Below are positions 8,046 to 16,484 of a stretch of DNA of 64,000 nucleotides, one piece after another; the first letter of the stretch is position 1, and the number at the start of each line of letters is the position of its first letter. Under the pieces are notes generated by a model, which did no database searches, was not told the origin of the DNA, and saw only the letters and a program-made list of their open reading frames with translations. Source of the DNA: an alpha proteobacterium IMCC14465 (GTDB lineage: Bacteria > Pseudomonadota > Alphaproteobacteria > RS24). Where the stretch lies: contig ALYF01000010.1 in NCBI GenBank assembly GCA_000293845.2, positions 27,540 to 91,539 on the forward strand, read 5' to 3'. A program made the translations under genes and the position numbers.

Positions 8046-9797
8046 CTAATTTACTGTTGTTGATGTGTAAACAGTTTTGCCGTCTTTCACGGTTTCCAAA
8101 ACTTTTATGTGTCGTAACGCTGCCTCTGGTGCGGTGAGGGGGTTTTGATCGAGAATAATCATGTCAGCTTTTTTGCCGACTTCAATCGACCCTTTCTCGT
8201 TTTCAACATAATGCTGATAGGCACTGTTCAGCGTGAGGGCTTTTAAAGCCTGTTGACGCGTGATGGCCTCATCTGCGCCGAGTATTTCGCCAGCGCTTGT
8301 GCGGCGTGCAACGGCGACCCATAGGGTTCTAAACGGGTCTGCCGAGACGACGGGCGCGTCATCATGAATGGTGTAAATCAGCTTTCGTTTCTCGGCGGAA
8401 CCGGCGGGGCTGATTTGCGCGGCGCGGTCAGGGCCAAGAAAAATATCTCTGTGGCGGTCCCCCCAGAAGTAAACATGATCAACAAAGAAAGATGGGATAA
8501 GTGAGACAGCCTGTGCGCGGTCAAGTTGGTCCTGTCGCATGGTCTGGGCATGGATGCTAACCGGGCGAAGCGTGTTGTCGGGATAGGCGGCGTTGGCTTG
8601 CTCCAGCCCATCTAAAAGGACATCAATTGCGGCATCCCCATTTGTATGAACCAGAAGCGGGATATCGGCGGCATAAGCCTGCATCAGCATGTCGTTAAAC
8701 TTTTGTGGCGGCAGATGTGGGTAGCCGCGATAGTTTAGGTCTTTGCCTTCAGGCGTCACGTGATATGGCTCACTTAGATGTCCGGTATAACCTTGAAGTG
8801 ACCCGTCGAGCAGAATTTTGATACCCCCGAGTTTAAAGCCATTTACATCGTCGCGTGTCATGGTTTTCATTTGCTCGGCGATAGAGGTGGTGTCTGGCAG
8901 CACACGGCGATAAGCAATCATATCGACTGGCACATCGCGGGAGGCAAAATAGGCTTCAAAGCCTTTTTCCATGGCGCTATCACTGGCATGTTCCACAATT
9001 GTTGTATAGCCCAGAGCCAACAAGTCTTGCACAACGCTGTCATAGGTTTTGAAAACCTGCTGTGGGGAAGGTTGAGGCAGCATGTTGCCGATTACATTCA
9101 TCGCGGCTTCCTCCAGCACACCATTTGGACGCTTGCTGTTTGCTTCACGCTGGATATGCCCGCCCTCGGGGTCGGGAGTTTGTTCGTTAATGCCAGCCAT
9201 TTCCAATGCCTTAGAATTCATAACGGCAAGGTGAAACGAAATATGCATCAGAATAATCGGATGCTCGGTAGAGACGGCATCTAAATCTGCACGCGTGGGA
9301 TGCCTTTTTTCCTCCAAAATTGTATCGTCATAACCGATGCCCATAATGGGATAGCCAGCCGGTATTTTTTGTGCCGCCGCGGTTAAGGTATTTTTGAGGT
9401 CTGTGAGATTGGCTACACTACCATCAGGTGGTGGCGCCAGATTGATGGTCATTTTTTTCAATACAATAAGATTGAAATGAGCATGGCTTTGCACAAAGCC
9501 GGGCATCAAAGTGAGGCCTTTAAGGTCACTGATTTGTGTGTCTTGCCCGACCCAATATTTAGGCCAGTCTTCAGAATTTGCAGACCTATCTTGCGCAACA
9601 GCAATGATGCGCCCGTCTTTTACAGCTACAGCATTGGCAATAATCATGTCATCCTGTTCACCCTCAAAAGACATGGTGAGGATGCGTGCATTATGAAAAA
9701 CACGATCAGCATTTAGCGGTTCAGCTCGATCACAGGCTGAAAGCGACAGCACGAGGCTCAAGGCAATGCTAAATACAAATAACGACCCGTAACGCAT
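8046..9797 (-). CDS. Amidohydrolase (YtcJ-like), predicted lipoprotein
   Basis: A 583-residue member of the amidohydrolase-3/YtcJ group. The N-terminal hydrophobic segment ends in the lipobox LSAC (Cys about residue 22), indicating an outer-membrane or periplasmic lipoprotein. The metal motif SHAHF (HxH) follows LMPGFVQ; further ligands appear in HTNGDAA and SIHAQT. The C-terminal KADMIILDQNPL is typical. The family hydrolyses amide or related bonds. In this island it may act on a conjugated substrate outside the cytoplasm, which is an inference. Confidence 0.83.
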   Translation of the reverse strand: MRYGSLFVFSIALSLVLSLSACDRAEPLNADRVFHNARILTMSFEGEQDDMIIANAVAVKDGRIIAVAQDRSANSEDWPKYWVGQDTQISDLKGLTLMPGFVQSHAHFNLIVLKKMTINLAPPPDGSVANLTDLKNTLTAAAQKIPAGYPIMGIGYDDTILEEKRHPTRADLDAVSTEHPIILMHISFHLAVMNSKALEMAGINEQTPDPEGGHIQREANSKRPNGVLEEAAMNVIGNMLPQPSPQQVFKTYDSVVQDLLALGYTTIVEHASDSAMEKGFEAYFASRDVPVDMIAYRRVLPDTTSIAEQMKTMTRDDVNGFKLGGIKILLDGSLQGYTGHLSEPYHVTPEGKDLNYRGYPHLPPQKFNDMLMQAYAADIPLLVHTNGDAAIDVLLDGLEQANAAYPDNTLRPVSIHAQTMRQDQLDRAQAVSLIPSFFVDHVYFWGDRHRDIFLGPDRAAQISPAGSAEKRKLIYTIHDDAPVVSADPFRTLWVAVARRTSAGEILGADEAITRQQALKALTLNSAYQHYVENEKGSIEVGKKADMIILDQNPLTAPEAALRHIKVLETVKDGKTVYTSTTVN

Positions 9798-9806
9798 AAT
9801 GTCGGA

Positions 9807-10685
9807 CTAGTAGACTTTTGCAGGATTAGGCGGGTTCGGCGATCCCAGCATCTCACGATAAGATGGCGGGAACTTGCCCTCACGGTCAGGAATATTATAC
9901 CGGTCTTTCGCAATTTCAGCCGAGATAACTGTATGACCGGAAATTTCAGCAGCCTTATCATCACACGCAACCGCATGGACAATGCGGCCGATAAATTCTG
10001 GTGTTTCTGCCGTAGCCATAAATTCCGTATATTGTTCAGGATGCACTTCCGCTGCGATAATTGCGCGTTCTGTAAGCAATGGCCCCATCCAGATTGAGAG
10101 TGTTTGTACATTCACATCTTCAAGGTCGACAGCCATATCATGGGCGAATTTGTCCAATCCGGCTTTTTGTGCGCCATAAGCTGCGCCATGCATGTAACAG
10201 CTTGCTCCGAATGAGGAGGTGAAAACAATCAAACCACTTTTCTGTTGCGCCATAAGTTTGGCGGCATGCCATGAGGCTACATATGCCGAGCGCAGGCCGA
10301 CATCCAGAATAAACTGGGCGGCGAGGTCTTTTTCATAAAAGGGCTTTGGCTCGATAAGTTGCGGGTGAATATATGCGGCATTATTGACAAGAATATCCAG
10401 TCGGCCTTGCTCTTTTTGAATTTGTTCAAACAGTGCGGCGACTTGTTCGTCATCAGCGTGGTCACATATTACGGCAATCCCTTTGCCGCCTGCTTTGGTA
10501 ATTTCTTCAGCAGTTTCGAGAACAGTACCAGGCAGTGTTGTGCCATCCCAGCCCTTGGCAGATCCGACTTCTGTGCTGCGACCTGTTACATAAACTGTCA
10601 TGCCTTTTTCGGCGAGACCCAGTGCGATACCTTTGCCTGCGCCTCTGCTTGCACCTGTTACTAATGCGACTTCTGGTTTGCTCAT
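9807..10685 (-). CDS. SDR, DHRS1-like
   Basis: A 292-residue SDR whose N-terminus (TGASRGAGKGIALGLAEKG, then VYVTGRS) is the signature of the DHRS1 group, which includes steroid/xenobiotic carbonyl reductases. NNAAY and YGAQK are the remaining motifs. The start at 10685 was chosen because GGAGG lies 5 nt upstream; an extended frame to 10745 has no such signal. Divergent from the KstD-like gene across a region with a palindromic operator candidate. Confidence 0.83.
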   Translation of the reverse strand: MSKPEVALVTGASRGAGKGIALGLAEKGMTVYVTGRSTEVGSAKGWDGTTLPGTVLETAEEITKAGGKGIAVICDHADDEQVAALFEQIQKEQGRLDILVNNAAYIHPQLIEPKPFYEKDLAAQFILDVGLRSAYVASWHAAKLMAQQKSGLIVFTSSFGASCYMHGAAYGAQKAGLDKFAHDMAVDLEDVNVQTLSIWMGPLLTERAIIAAEVHPEQYTEFMATAETPEFIGRIVHAVACDDKAAEISGHTVISAEIAKDRYNIPDREGKFPPSYREMLGSPNPPNPAKVY

Positions 10686-10784
10686 ATGACCCTCCATGAT
10701 TAATTTTGGTAGTAACCTATCAGAGAGAATGACTTGTGCAATCATTTTGGTGCGGTAATTTGAAATCTCTTTCTGTCTGGCTAT

Positions 10785-10842
10785 CTGAATAATCTATGTG
10801 TAGGGTTAAAAAAAAATTGCTGAATAAATAATGATTATTCAG
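10785..10842. promoter_or_regulatory. CTGAATAA palindrome plus extra half-site (operator candidate)
   Basis: CTGAATAA (10820-10827) and TTATTCAG (10835-10842) form a perfect 8-bp inverted repeat with a 7-bp spacer. A third CTGAATAA at 10785-10792 sits 35 bp upstream of the first. The set lies between the divergent SDR and KstD-like genes. The rest of this 234-bp gap is A-rich with no gene. Confidence 0.5.
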
Positions 10843-10919
10843 TCTTTCTTAGAGGTTATGGGATGGCTTTGGGTTTCAGGAATAACTTTGGGGATAAGAA
10901 ATGAATAAAGGGTGAGGGT

Positions 10920-12617
10920 ATGGAGCAAATAAAACAAAACTGGTTTTCGTCTGTAGAAGCGCCAATGCAAGTTTCAGGTCGGGATGCCGTGTCTTGGGAT
11001 GCATCGACTGATTTGGTGGTTGTGGGTTTTGGCGGCGCCGGTGTGGCGACGGCTCTGCAAAGTCTTGATAATGGGTTATCCGTTATTGCCCTCGATAAAT
11101 TCGCTGGTGGTGGCGCGACAACAATTAACGGCGCTGTGGTCTATGCCGGGTCGGGTACCTCTGTTCAAAAAGAAGCCGATATTTCGGATACAGCAGATAA
11201 TATGTACAATTATCTGAAACAGGAAACCGAAGATATTGTCTCGGATGAAACGCTGAAAGATTTTTGCGATACCAGCCCTGAAATGATTAACTGGTTGCAA
11301 GAAAAGGGTGTCAAATTCGGCGCGACGGTTTGGCATAAAAAAACGTCTTATCCCGGGCCGGAATATTTCGTTTATCACAGCGATAACTCGCTCGCTATGA
11401 GCTATAAAAAACATGCTACCCCTGCCGCACGCGGGCATAGAGCCTATGTGCCGATTGAAGAAGGCCGCAAGGCGACCAATCTCGGCTATTCGATTTTTAA
11501 TCCCCTTAAGCAATCTGCGCTCGATAAGGGGCTGTCACTGGAAACCTATCATGAAGTGCGCCAGCTTGTTGTGAATGACAATCAGGAAGTTCTTGGTGTC
11601 ATGGCGCTTTATTTTGATGATGAAAAACTGCTGAAAAAATATCAAAAACTGAAAAAGCGTGCGGAGCGTCTCCTGATGGTTTTGCCGCCTATTTTGCCGG
11701 GTTATACTTTTTTCGCCAGACGCGCCATGGCCGTTTTAGAAAAAGCCAAAGCATTAGAAGCAAAAAGAAGCCGGAAAATGATTGAGGCCAAAAAGGGGGT
11801 CATGCTTTCAGCCGGTGGCTTTATTTATAATGCCGATATGGTGAACCATTATGCTCCCAAATATAATGCCAGCCTGCCTCTTGGTACTGAGGGGGATGAC
11901 GGTTCGGGCATTCGCCTCGGGCAGTCTGTCGGTGGTAAAGCCGATAATATGGATTGTATTTCTGCTTGGCGCTTCATTAATCCGCCGCTTTCTTTTGGGC
12001 GGGGTTTTATCGTCAATAAGCAAGGCAAGCGTTTTATTGACGAGTTGGTTTACGGTGCGACGCTGGGCGTTGAGATGGTTGAAAACCAAGACGGCAAGGG
12101 CTGGCTCATTCTAGATAAGAAGCTTGTGAAGGCCGCGCTTGAAGAAGTCAGTGGCGGAAAAGCCTTGAACTTCCAACGTGATTTGGCGCGATTGAATGTC
12201 TGGTTTGCAGCGGTCAAATCCCCGACAATTGAGGGGCTAGCTGACAAATTATCATTACCTGCGCACGCGCTTAAGGCGCAGCTTGAGACATATAACAAAG
12301 CGGCACGCGCACAAAATGGCAGTGACGAATTTGAAAAATCCGATGATGATTTGGTTGAAATCACTGGGCCATTTTACGGCATTGATATTAGTCTTGATGC
12401 AAAACTTTTCCCCTGTCCGGCATTGACGCTTGGCGGTCTCAAAATTAACGAGGCAACGGGACAGGTGCTGGATGATAAGGGCGGGGTGGTTAAAGGGCTT
12501 TATGCTTCCGGTCGTAATGCGATTGGTGTGTCATCCAAAAATTATGTGAGCGGGCTATCCGTCGCTGATTGTATTTTTTCTGGCCGCCGAGCGGCGCAAC
12601 ATATATCTGGTCATTAG
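10920..12617 (+). CDS. KstD/Kst4D-like FAD-dependent oxidoreductase
   Basis: A 565-residue flavoprotein of the fumarate reductase/3-ketosteroid dehydrogenase family. The dinucleotide motif GFGGAG is near residue 36, followed by a DKFAGGGAT segment. The C-terminal GLYASGRNAIG and YVSGLSVADCIFSGRRAA resemble 3-ketosteroid dehydrogenases, with the NYVSGLS element recalling the delta-4(5-alpha) type (TesI/Kst4D). This would insert a ring double bond before ring opening. Family is confident; steroid specificity is inferred. The 23-bp gap to the next SDR suggests an operon. Confidence 0.75.
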   Translation: MEQIKQNWFSSVEAPMQVSGRDAVSWDASTDLVVVGFGGAGVATALQSLDNGLSVIALDKFAGGGATTINGAVVYAGSGTSVQKEADISDTADNMYNYLKQETEDIVSDETLKDFCDTSPEMINWLQEKGVKFGATVWHKKTSYPGPEYFVYHSDNSLAMSYKKHATPAARGHRAYVPIEEGRKATNLGYSIFNPLKQSALDKGLSLETYHEVRQLVVNDNQEVLGVMALYFDDEKLLKKYQKLKKRAERLLMVLPPILPGYTFFARRAMAVLEKAKALEAKRSRKMIEAKKGVMLSAGGFIYNADMVNHYAPKYNASLPLGTEGDDGSGIRLGQSVGGKADNMDCISAWRFINPPLSFGRGFIVNKQGKRFIDELVYGATLGVEMVENQDGKGWLILDKKLVKAALEEVSGGKALNFQRDLARLNVWFAAVKSPTIEGLADKLSLPAHALKAQLETYNKAARAQNGSDEFEKSDDDLVEITGPFYGIDISLDAKLFPCPALTLGGLKINEATGQVLDDKGGVVKGLYASGRNAIGVSSKNYVSGLSVADCIFSGRRAAQHISGH

Positions 12618-12640
12618 GTCAATTTTAAAGGGAGAGAGTT

Positions 12641-13426
12641 ATGAAACTTAAAGATAAAACAGCAATTATTTCAGGTGGTTCCAGAGGGATTGGTGGCGCT
12701 TGTGTTGAACTTTTCGCGCAAGAAGGTGCGAATGTCATTATTGGCGATGTGCTGGAAGCAGACGGTCAAGCGCTGGCGGATAGGCTGGGCGATAAAGTGA
12801 CTTTCAAAAAGCTTGACGTCACGCAAGAAGAAAGCTGGGCTGACGCTGTTGCAACCGGCGAAACGCAATTTGGCGGTGTTGATATTTTGGTTAACTGCGC
12901 TGGCATTTTGACCTTTAATCATGTTGCCGATTTGACCGCTGAAGAAGTGCGCAAGACGCTCGATGTTAATCTTTACGGTACTATTATCGGGACACAGGCT
13001 GTTATTCCCGCCATGCGCAAGCGCGGTGCGGGTTCGATTGTGAATATTTCCTCTACCGACGGTCTTATCGGTTCCAATGCGCATGCGGCTTATATTGCCT
13101 CTAAATGGGGTGTGCGCGGTTTCACCAAAGCGGCAGCGCTGGAATTGGGTTTGGAAAATATTCGTGTGAACTCTATTCATCCCGGCGGTGTTGATACACC
13201 GCTTGCCAACCCAATGGGCGAGGAGCGTGAGGAATATAATAAACGCTTTGTAACCTTCGCGGCTCAGCGGGCATGTGATCCAAAAGAAATCGCACAAGGC
13301 GTGCTCTTCTTTGCCGGTGATGATGGCAGCTATTGCATGGGATCAGAGCTTGCGATTGATGGCGGTTTAACTGCGGGTCTTTACTATTATGGTCACCCGG
13401 GTGCGCCGGATATCAAATTTGGCTAA
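12641..13426 (+). CDS. SDR, 3-alpha/20-beta-hydroxysteroid dehydrogenase-like
   Basis: A 261-residue SDR with SGGSRGIG, an acidic residue after beta-2 (IGDV, favouring NAD(H)), NCAG, the catalytic Ser in ISSTDG, and YIASK. The pattern resembles the FabG/3-alpha(20-beta)-hydroxysteroid dehydrogenase branch. The Shine-Dalgarno GGGAGAGAG is strong. Second gene after the KstD-like flavoprotein, so alcohol oxidation coupled to ring dehydrogenation is plausible. Confidence 0.82.
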   Translation: MKLKDKTAIISGGSRGIGGACVELFAQEGANVIIGDVLEADGQALADRLGDKVTFKKLDVTQEESWADAVATGETQFGGVDILVNCAGILTFNHVADLTAEEVRKTLDVNLYGTIIGTQAVIPAMRKRGAGSIVNISSTDGLIGSNAHAAYIASKWGVRGFTKAAALELGLENIRVNSIHPGGVDTPLANPMGEEREEYNKRFVTFAAQRACDPKEIAQGVLFFAGDDGSYCMGSELAIDGGLTAGLYYYGHPGAPDIKFG

Positions 13427-13432
13427 AGGGAT

Positions 13433-13924
13433 TTAGCGATATTCTAGCGTAAAGTCCTCAAGCGGGGTGATGATTTTCGCCACCTTATTGTCGTATTTAA
13501 TAATTTCAGAGACGGCGCTGGTTTCAATCCGCCGGACGCCGTCTATTGAAAGTATGGATTTATTGACCAGTTTTTGAAAATTACTTAACCCGTCAAAAAG
13601 CCCAATAGCCATAATATCAAAGCGTCCGAGCAAAATAATGACCGCGCCAATATCCGGAATATTGGCGATTTCTGAGGCCACAGCCTGAACTTTTTTCTGC
13701 TCGGCATAAATGCCTATATAAGCGAGTTGGGTTCGGGGTTGATGCTCCATGCTGGTGACAGCCGTAAAGCGAATGAAATTATCTTTTTCCAGACGCTTAA
13801 CGCGCTCGCGAATAGTGCCTTCTGTGAAGCCAAGCTGTGCTGCGATTTTTCGGTTACTCAGACGCGCATTCTCGGAAAGTAATTTGATAATGTTCCGGTC
13901 AAGATCGTCGATTTTCAGGCCCAT
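13433..13924 (-). CDS. AsnC/Lrp family transcriptional regulator (first of a tandem pair)
   Basis: A 163-residue regulator with an N-terminal helix-turn-helix (LDRNIIKLLSENARLSNRKIA, then GFTEGTIRERVKRLE) and a C-terminal RAM/AsnC ligand-binding domain. The start at 13924 has AAGGAAGGG upstream; the reading frame extends further but overlaps the neighbour. It is the last gene of a five-gene minus-strand unit (CoA ligase, amidohydrolase, Rieske, two Lrp). It probably senses a pathway intermediate. Confidence 0.85.
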   Translation of the reverse strand: MGLKIDDLDRNIIKLLSENARLSNRKIAAQLGFTEGTIRERVKRLEKDNFIRFTAVTSMEHQPRTQLAYIGIYAEQKKVQAVASEIANIPDIGAVIILLGRFDIMAIGLFDGLSNFQKLVNKSILSIDGVRRIETSAVSEIIKYDNKVAKIITPLEDFTLEYR

Positions 13925-13943
13925 AATATTCCCTTCCTTGCGC

Positions 13944-14408
13944 TTATACCGGAGCGACATCAAATTCATATTTGATGATGTCGACAGCAAAAGCGGGGTC
14001 AAGGCTCAGCACACCATCAATCTTGGATAGCCTGTTCAGCATAAAGTCGCCCATGGCGGCGAGGTTAGGGAGTGTCACAAGGATTTCAATATCATGCTTG
14101 CCGGTAACGAGTTGAACAGATGCGACCTCATCTAGCGCGGCAATGTCATTGGCAACCTCATTGGCCGGCCTGCCTTTCACATCAATGCCGACGGGTAATA
14201 GCACATTATAATCAAAGGCGCTGAAGTCAGCGACAGTGACAAGCCGCATCAGGCCATTTTGTTCCATACGACGAATACGTGAAGCAACAAGCGATGTGGA
14301 TATATTGAGCGCACTGGCAATCCATTGATTGGTCGCTCGCCCATCCTTTTTTAATATCTCAACAATGCGTGTATCCAGCTCACTGAATTTGACTTTTTTA
14401 TCTGTCAT
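13944..14408 (-). CDS. AsnC/Lrp family transcriptional regulator (second of a tandem pair)
   Basis: A 154-residue AsnC/Lrp protein. The HTH is LDTRIVEILKKDGRATNQWIA with RIRRMEQNGLM, followed by an AsnC effector domain (GKHDIEILVTLP). The ATG at 14408 is preferred to an upstream TTG-initiated extension, although its Shine-Dalgarno is weak. It sits between the Rieske oxygenase and the other Lrp gene. The pair are clearly different proteins, so they may form heteromers or sense different ligands. Confidence 0.83.
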   Translation of the reverse strand: MTDKKVKFSELDTRIVEILKKDGRATNQWIASALNISTSLVASRIRRMEQNGLMRLVTVADFSAFDYNVLLPVGIDVKGRPANEVANDIAALDEVASVQLVTGKHDIEILVTLPNLAAMGDFMLNRLSKIDGVLSLDPAFAVDIIKYEFDVAPV

Positions 14409-14472
14409 GACAGCGTGCTTTAAGGTGGGCTTTGCTGGATATGTTTTTGCCAAATTTAATCACAATTTTGGA

Positions 14473-15603
14473 CTAGTCTGATTTCTTGTCTAGGTCGAGA
14501 GAGGTGATTGTCTTTTTACCTTCTTTTTCCCATTCAGCATAAAATTGTGAGAAGTAACTGCGGAAGGCTGGAATAGGGCCATCGCCGTCACAGATAATTG
14601 GGCGGTTAAGATATTTCTGCCTATCCCAGACAACTTTGTCTTGGTCGAGCTGTTTGCAAATATCTTTTTTCAATGCTTTGGCTAGACCTTGCATGGGGCC
14701 GTCTGCTTCCTCTTTTGGTTGTGTGAAAGCAAAGCGGATATGGATACGGTCTGGCGCTATAGGCGTGACACCCGAAATGAGCAGGGTTTCTGAAATACCG
14801 GAAAATTTCGTCCAGCTTTGGCCTGGCCCAACTGTGCCATAGGAAATTTTACCGTCAATCTCACCTTTGGGTGTCCCCATTTTGGCTTCTACAGTGGCGG
14901 TACGTTTGTGTCCGTCAAAACTCATCTGGTAATCGGGGAAAGTCGCTGTGCCGTGGACATATTTAAAATGCGCGGCGTCGACACCGTTTTCTGCCAGGTT
15001 CTGAATTGGCCCGCGGACAATCCATTCATGTTTGTCAAAAGCAGTCCATTCCGGGTTAAAAATCTCGTCAAAACGATCCACTTCCCATTCCGGGGCTTTG
15101 TCATAGGGGTGATACCAGAACCAGACAGCTTTATTCTCTTCACAAGTCTGATATTGCGTCGCCGGAGGCTTGGTAGCCGATGGCGGCAGGCGTTTGGCAT
15201 AAGGCACATTGGTGACGCAACCTTGTTCATTATAAGCCCAAGCATGGAAAGGGCAGACAAGGTCATTGCCTTCAACTTTACCGCCATAACCCATATGTGC
15301 GCCAAGGTGACGGCAATAGGCATCAATGAGACGTGGCTGCCCGTCTTCACCGCGCCACAGCACCAAATCGCGTCCGAAATATTGCAATGGCTTAACTTCA
15401 CCGACAGCCAGCTCGTCAGAATAGCAGGCCATGAACCACCCATACGGATAGGGCAGGACATCGAGATTTCTCATTTCTACGCTGGAGACATTATCCAGTT
15501 CAGCCATCCGCCATTTGGTAAGTTCTTCGCCTCTGAGCGATTCTAAAACTTGCCATACACCTACCGGGGCTGTTCTTGCATCTTCTTGTTTCATGTCACT
15601 CAT
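14473..15603 (-). CDS. Rieske non-heme iron oxygenase, KshA-like
   Basis: A 376-residue oxygenase alpha subunit. The [2Fe-2S] Rieske ligands are C97-R-H99 and C117-x2-H120; the mononuclear iron site is D209-x2-H212-x4-H217. The layout and the C-terminal domain fit the KshA/DAF-36-type steroid oxygenase group. It would hydroxylate a ring or side-chain carbon using electrons from a reductase, which is not seen in this window. AAAGGA precedes the ATG by 6 nt. It is 11 bp from the amidohydrolase upstream, in the same operon. Confidence 0.82.
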   Translation of the reverse strand: MSDMKQEDARTAPVGVWQVLESLRGEELTKWRMAELDNVSSVEMRNLDVLPYPYGWFMACYSDELAVGEVKPLQYFGRDLVLWRGEDGQPRLIDAYCRHLGAHMGYGGKVEGNDLVCPFHAWAYNEQGCVTNVPYAKRLPPSATKPPATQYQTCEENKAVWFWYHPYDKAPEWEVDRFDEIFNPEWTAFDKHEWIVRGPIQNLAENGVDAAHFKYVHGTATFPDYQMSFDGHKRTATVEAKMGTPKGEIDGKISYGTVGPGQSWTKFSGISETLLISGVTPIAPDRIHIRFAFTQPKEEADGPMQGLAKALKKDICKQLDQDKVVWDRQKYLNRPIICDGDGPIPAFRSYFSQFYAEWEKEGKKTITSLDLDKKSD

Positions 15604-15614
15604 TTCGGTTCCTT

Positions 15615-16481
15615 TCAGATTTTAAAGACGCGTTTCGCGTTTTCACGTAAAAATTTCGGCCAGACATCTTCGTTAAACGGCACATTTTCCATATCGGAAA
15701 AAATGCGATCCAGAGACAATCCCATGGGGAAATATCCTGCATAAATTATTTTCTCACTGCCGCGCTTATTGGCGTAATTGATAATTGCCTGCGGGTAATG
15801 CTTGGGCGCAAAGGCGCTGGTTGAATAATAAAGATTGGGATATTTTAACATCAGTTTAACCGCTAAATCTTCCCAAGGCTCGGCGCCATGACGCATAACG
15901 ACTTTAAGTTCGGGAAAGAACCAGCAGACATCATCAAGATGTTCGACCTTTTGTGTTTGTAATGGAATGCGTGGTCCCGGCACGCCAACATTAAGAATTA
16001 TCGGCACATCCATTTCCACACAGGCGGCATAAATCGGGTACATTTCGCGGTCATTAATCGCAATTTGTGGGCATGTCCCTGCGGGAAAAACTGATACGGC
16101 TTTGATGTCATGCTCTTCTTTTAAAGCTTTGAGGCGTCTGACTTCTGCCATGCCACCATTTGGGTCTGCGGGGGCTTCAAAAGCGAACCGACCGGGATAG
16201 TTTTTAGCCGCGGCCTCGCTTGTGCCGTCGGGGTTAAACCCTACTAATGCCGTTTCGATATTGTGACGGTCTAAATGTTCAACCGTCCATTTGACGAAGT
16301 CGTCGACATTATTTGTTTCGGGAATATCCTTGAACATATATTGCGCCGGCATACTAAACATCTGGCGGCTCTCTTCGTCTTTGAGGAGCGGCTTGAAGCT
16401 CTCATACCAATCCTGGCGGTCTTCCTGGCTGGGGATGCCAAGCATGGTATCTACAATTCCAATATCTTTTGGATAAGACAT
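15615..16481 (-). CDS. Amidohydrolase-2 family TIM-barrel protein lacking canonical metal motif
   Basis: A 288-residue amidohydrolase-related protein of the ACMSD-like group. The usual N-terminal HxH is replaced: VDTMLG has Met13 and Gly15 at those positions. The terminal GSDxP aspartate is also lost (YAGYFPMG), while MRHGAEPW keeps one His. It may work without metal or be a decarboxylase/lyase-type or non-catalytic member. It lies 3 bp after the CoA ligase and 11 bp before the Rieske gene, so it belongs to their pathway. Confidence 0.7.
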   Translation of the reverse strand: MSYPKDIGIVDTMLGIPSQEDRQDWYESFKPLLKDEESRQMFSMPAQYMFKDIPETNNVDDFVKWTVEHLDRHNIETALVGFNPDGTSEAAAKNYPGRFAFEAPADPNGGMAEVRRLKALKEEHDIKAVSVFPAGTCPQIAINDREMYPIYAACVEMDVPIILNVGVPGPRIPLQTQKVEHLDDVCWFFPELKVVMRHGAEPWEDLAVKLMLKYPNLYYSTSAFAPKHYPQAIINYANKRGSEKIIYAGYFPMGLSLDRIFSDMENVPFNEDVWPKFLRENAKRVFKI

Positions 16482-16484
16482 TCT

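Noticed and set aside
14818..15546. A 242-codon plus-strand ORF antisense to the Rieske oxygenase gene
   Set aside because: The minus strand shows a complete Rieske oxygenase with all iron ligands. The antisense protein has no recognisable motif and a Phe/Ile-rich composition typical of a shadow frame.
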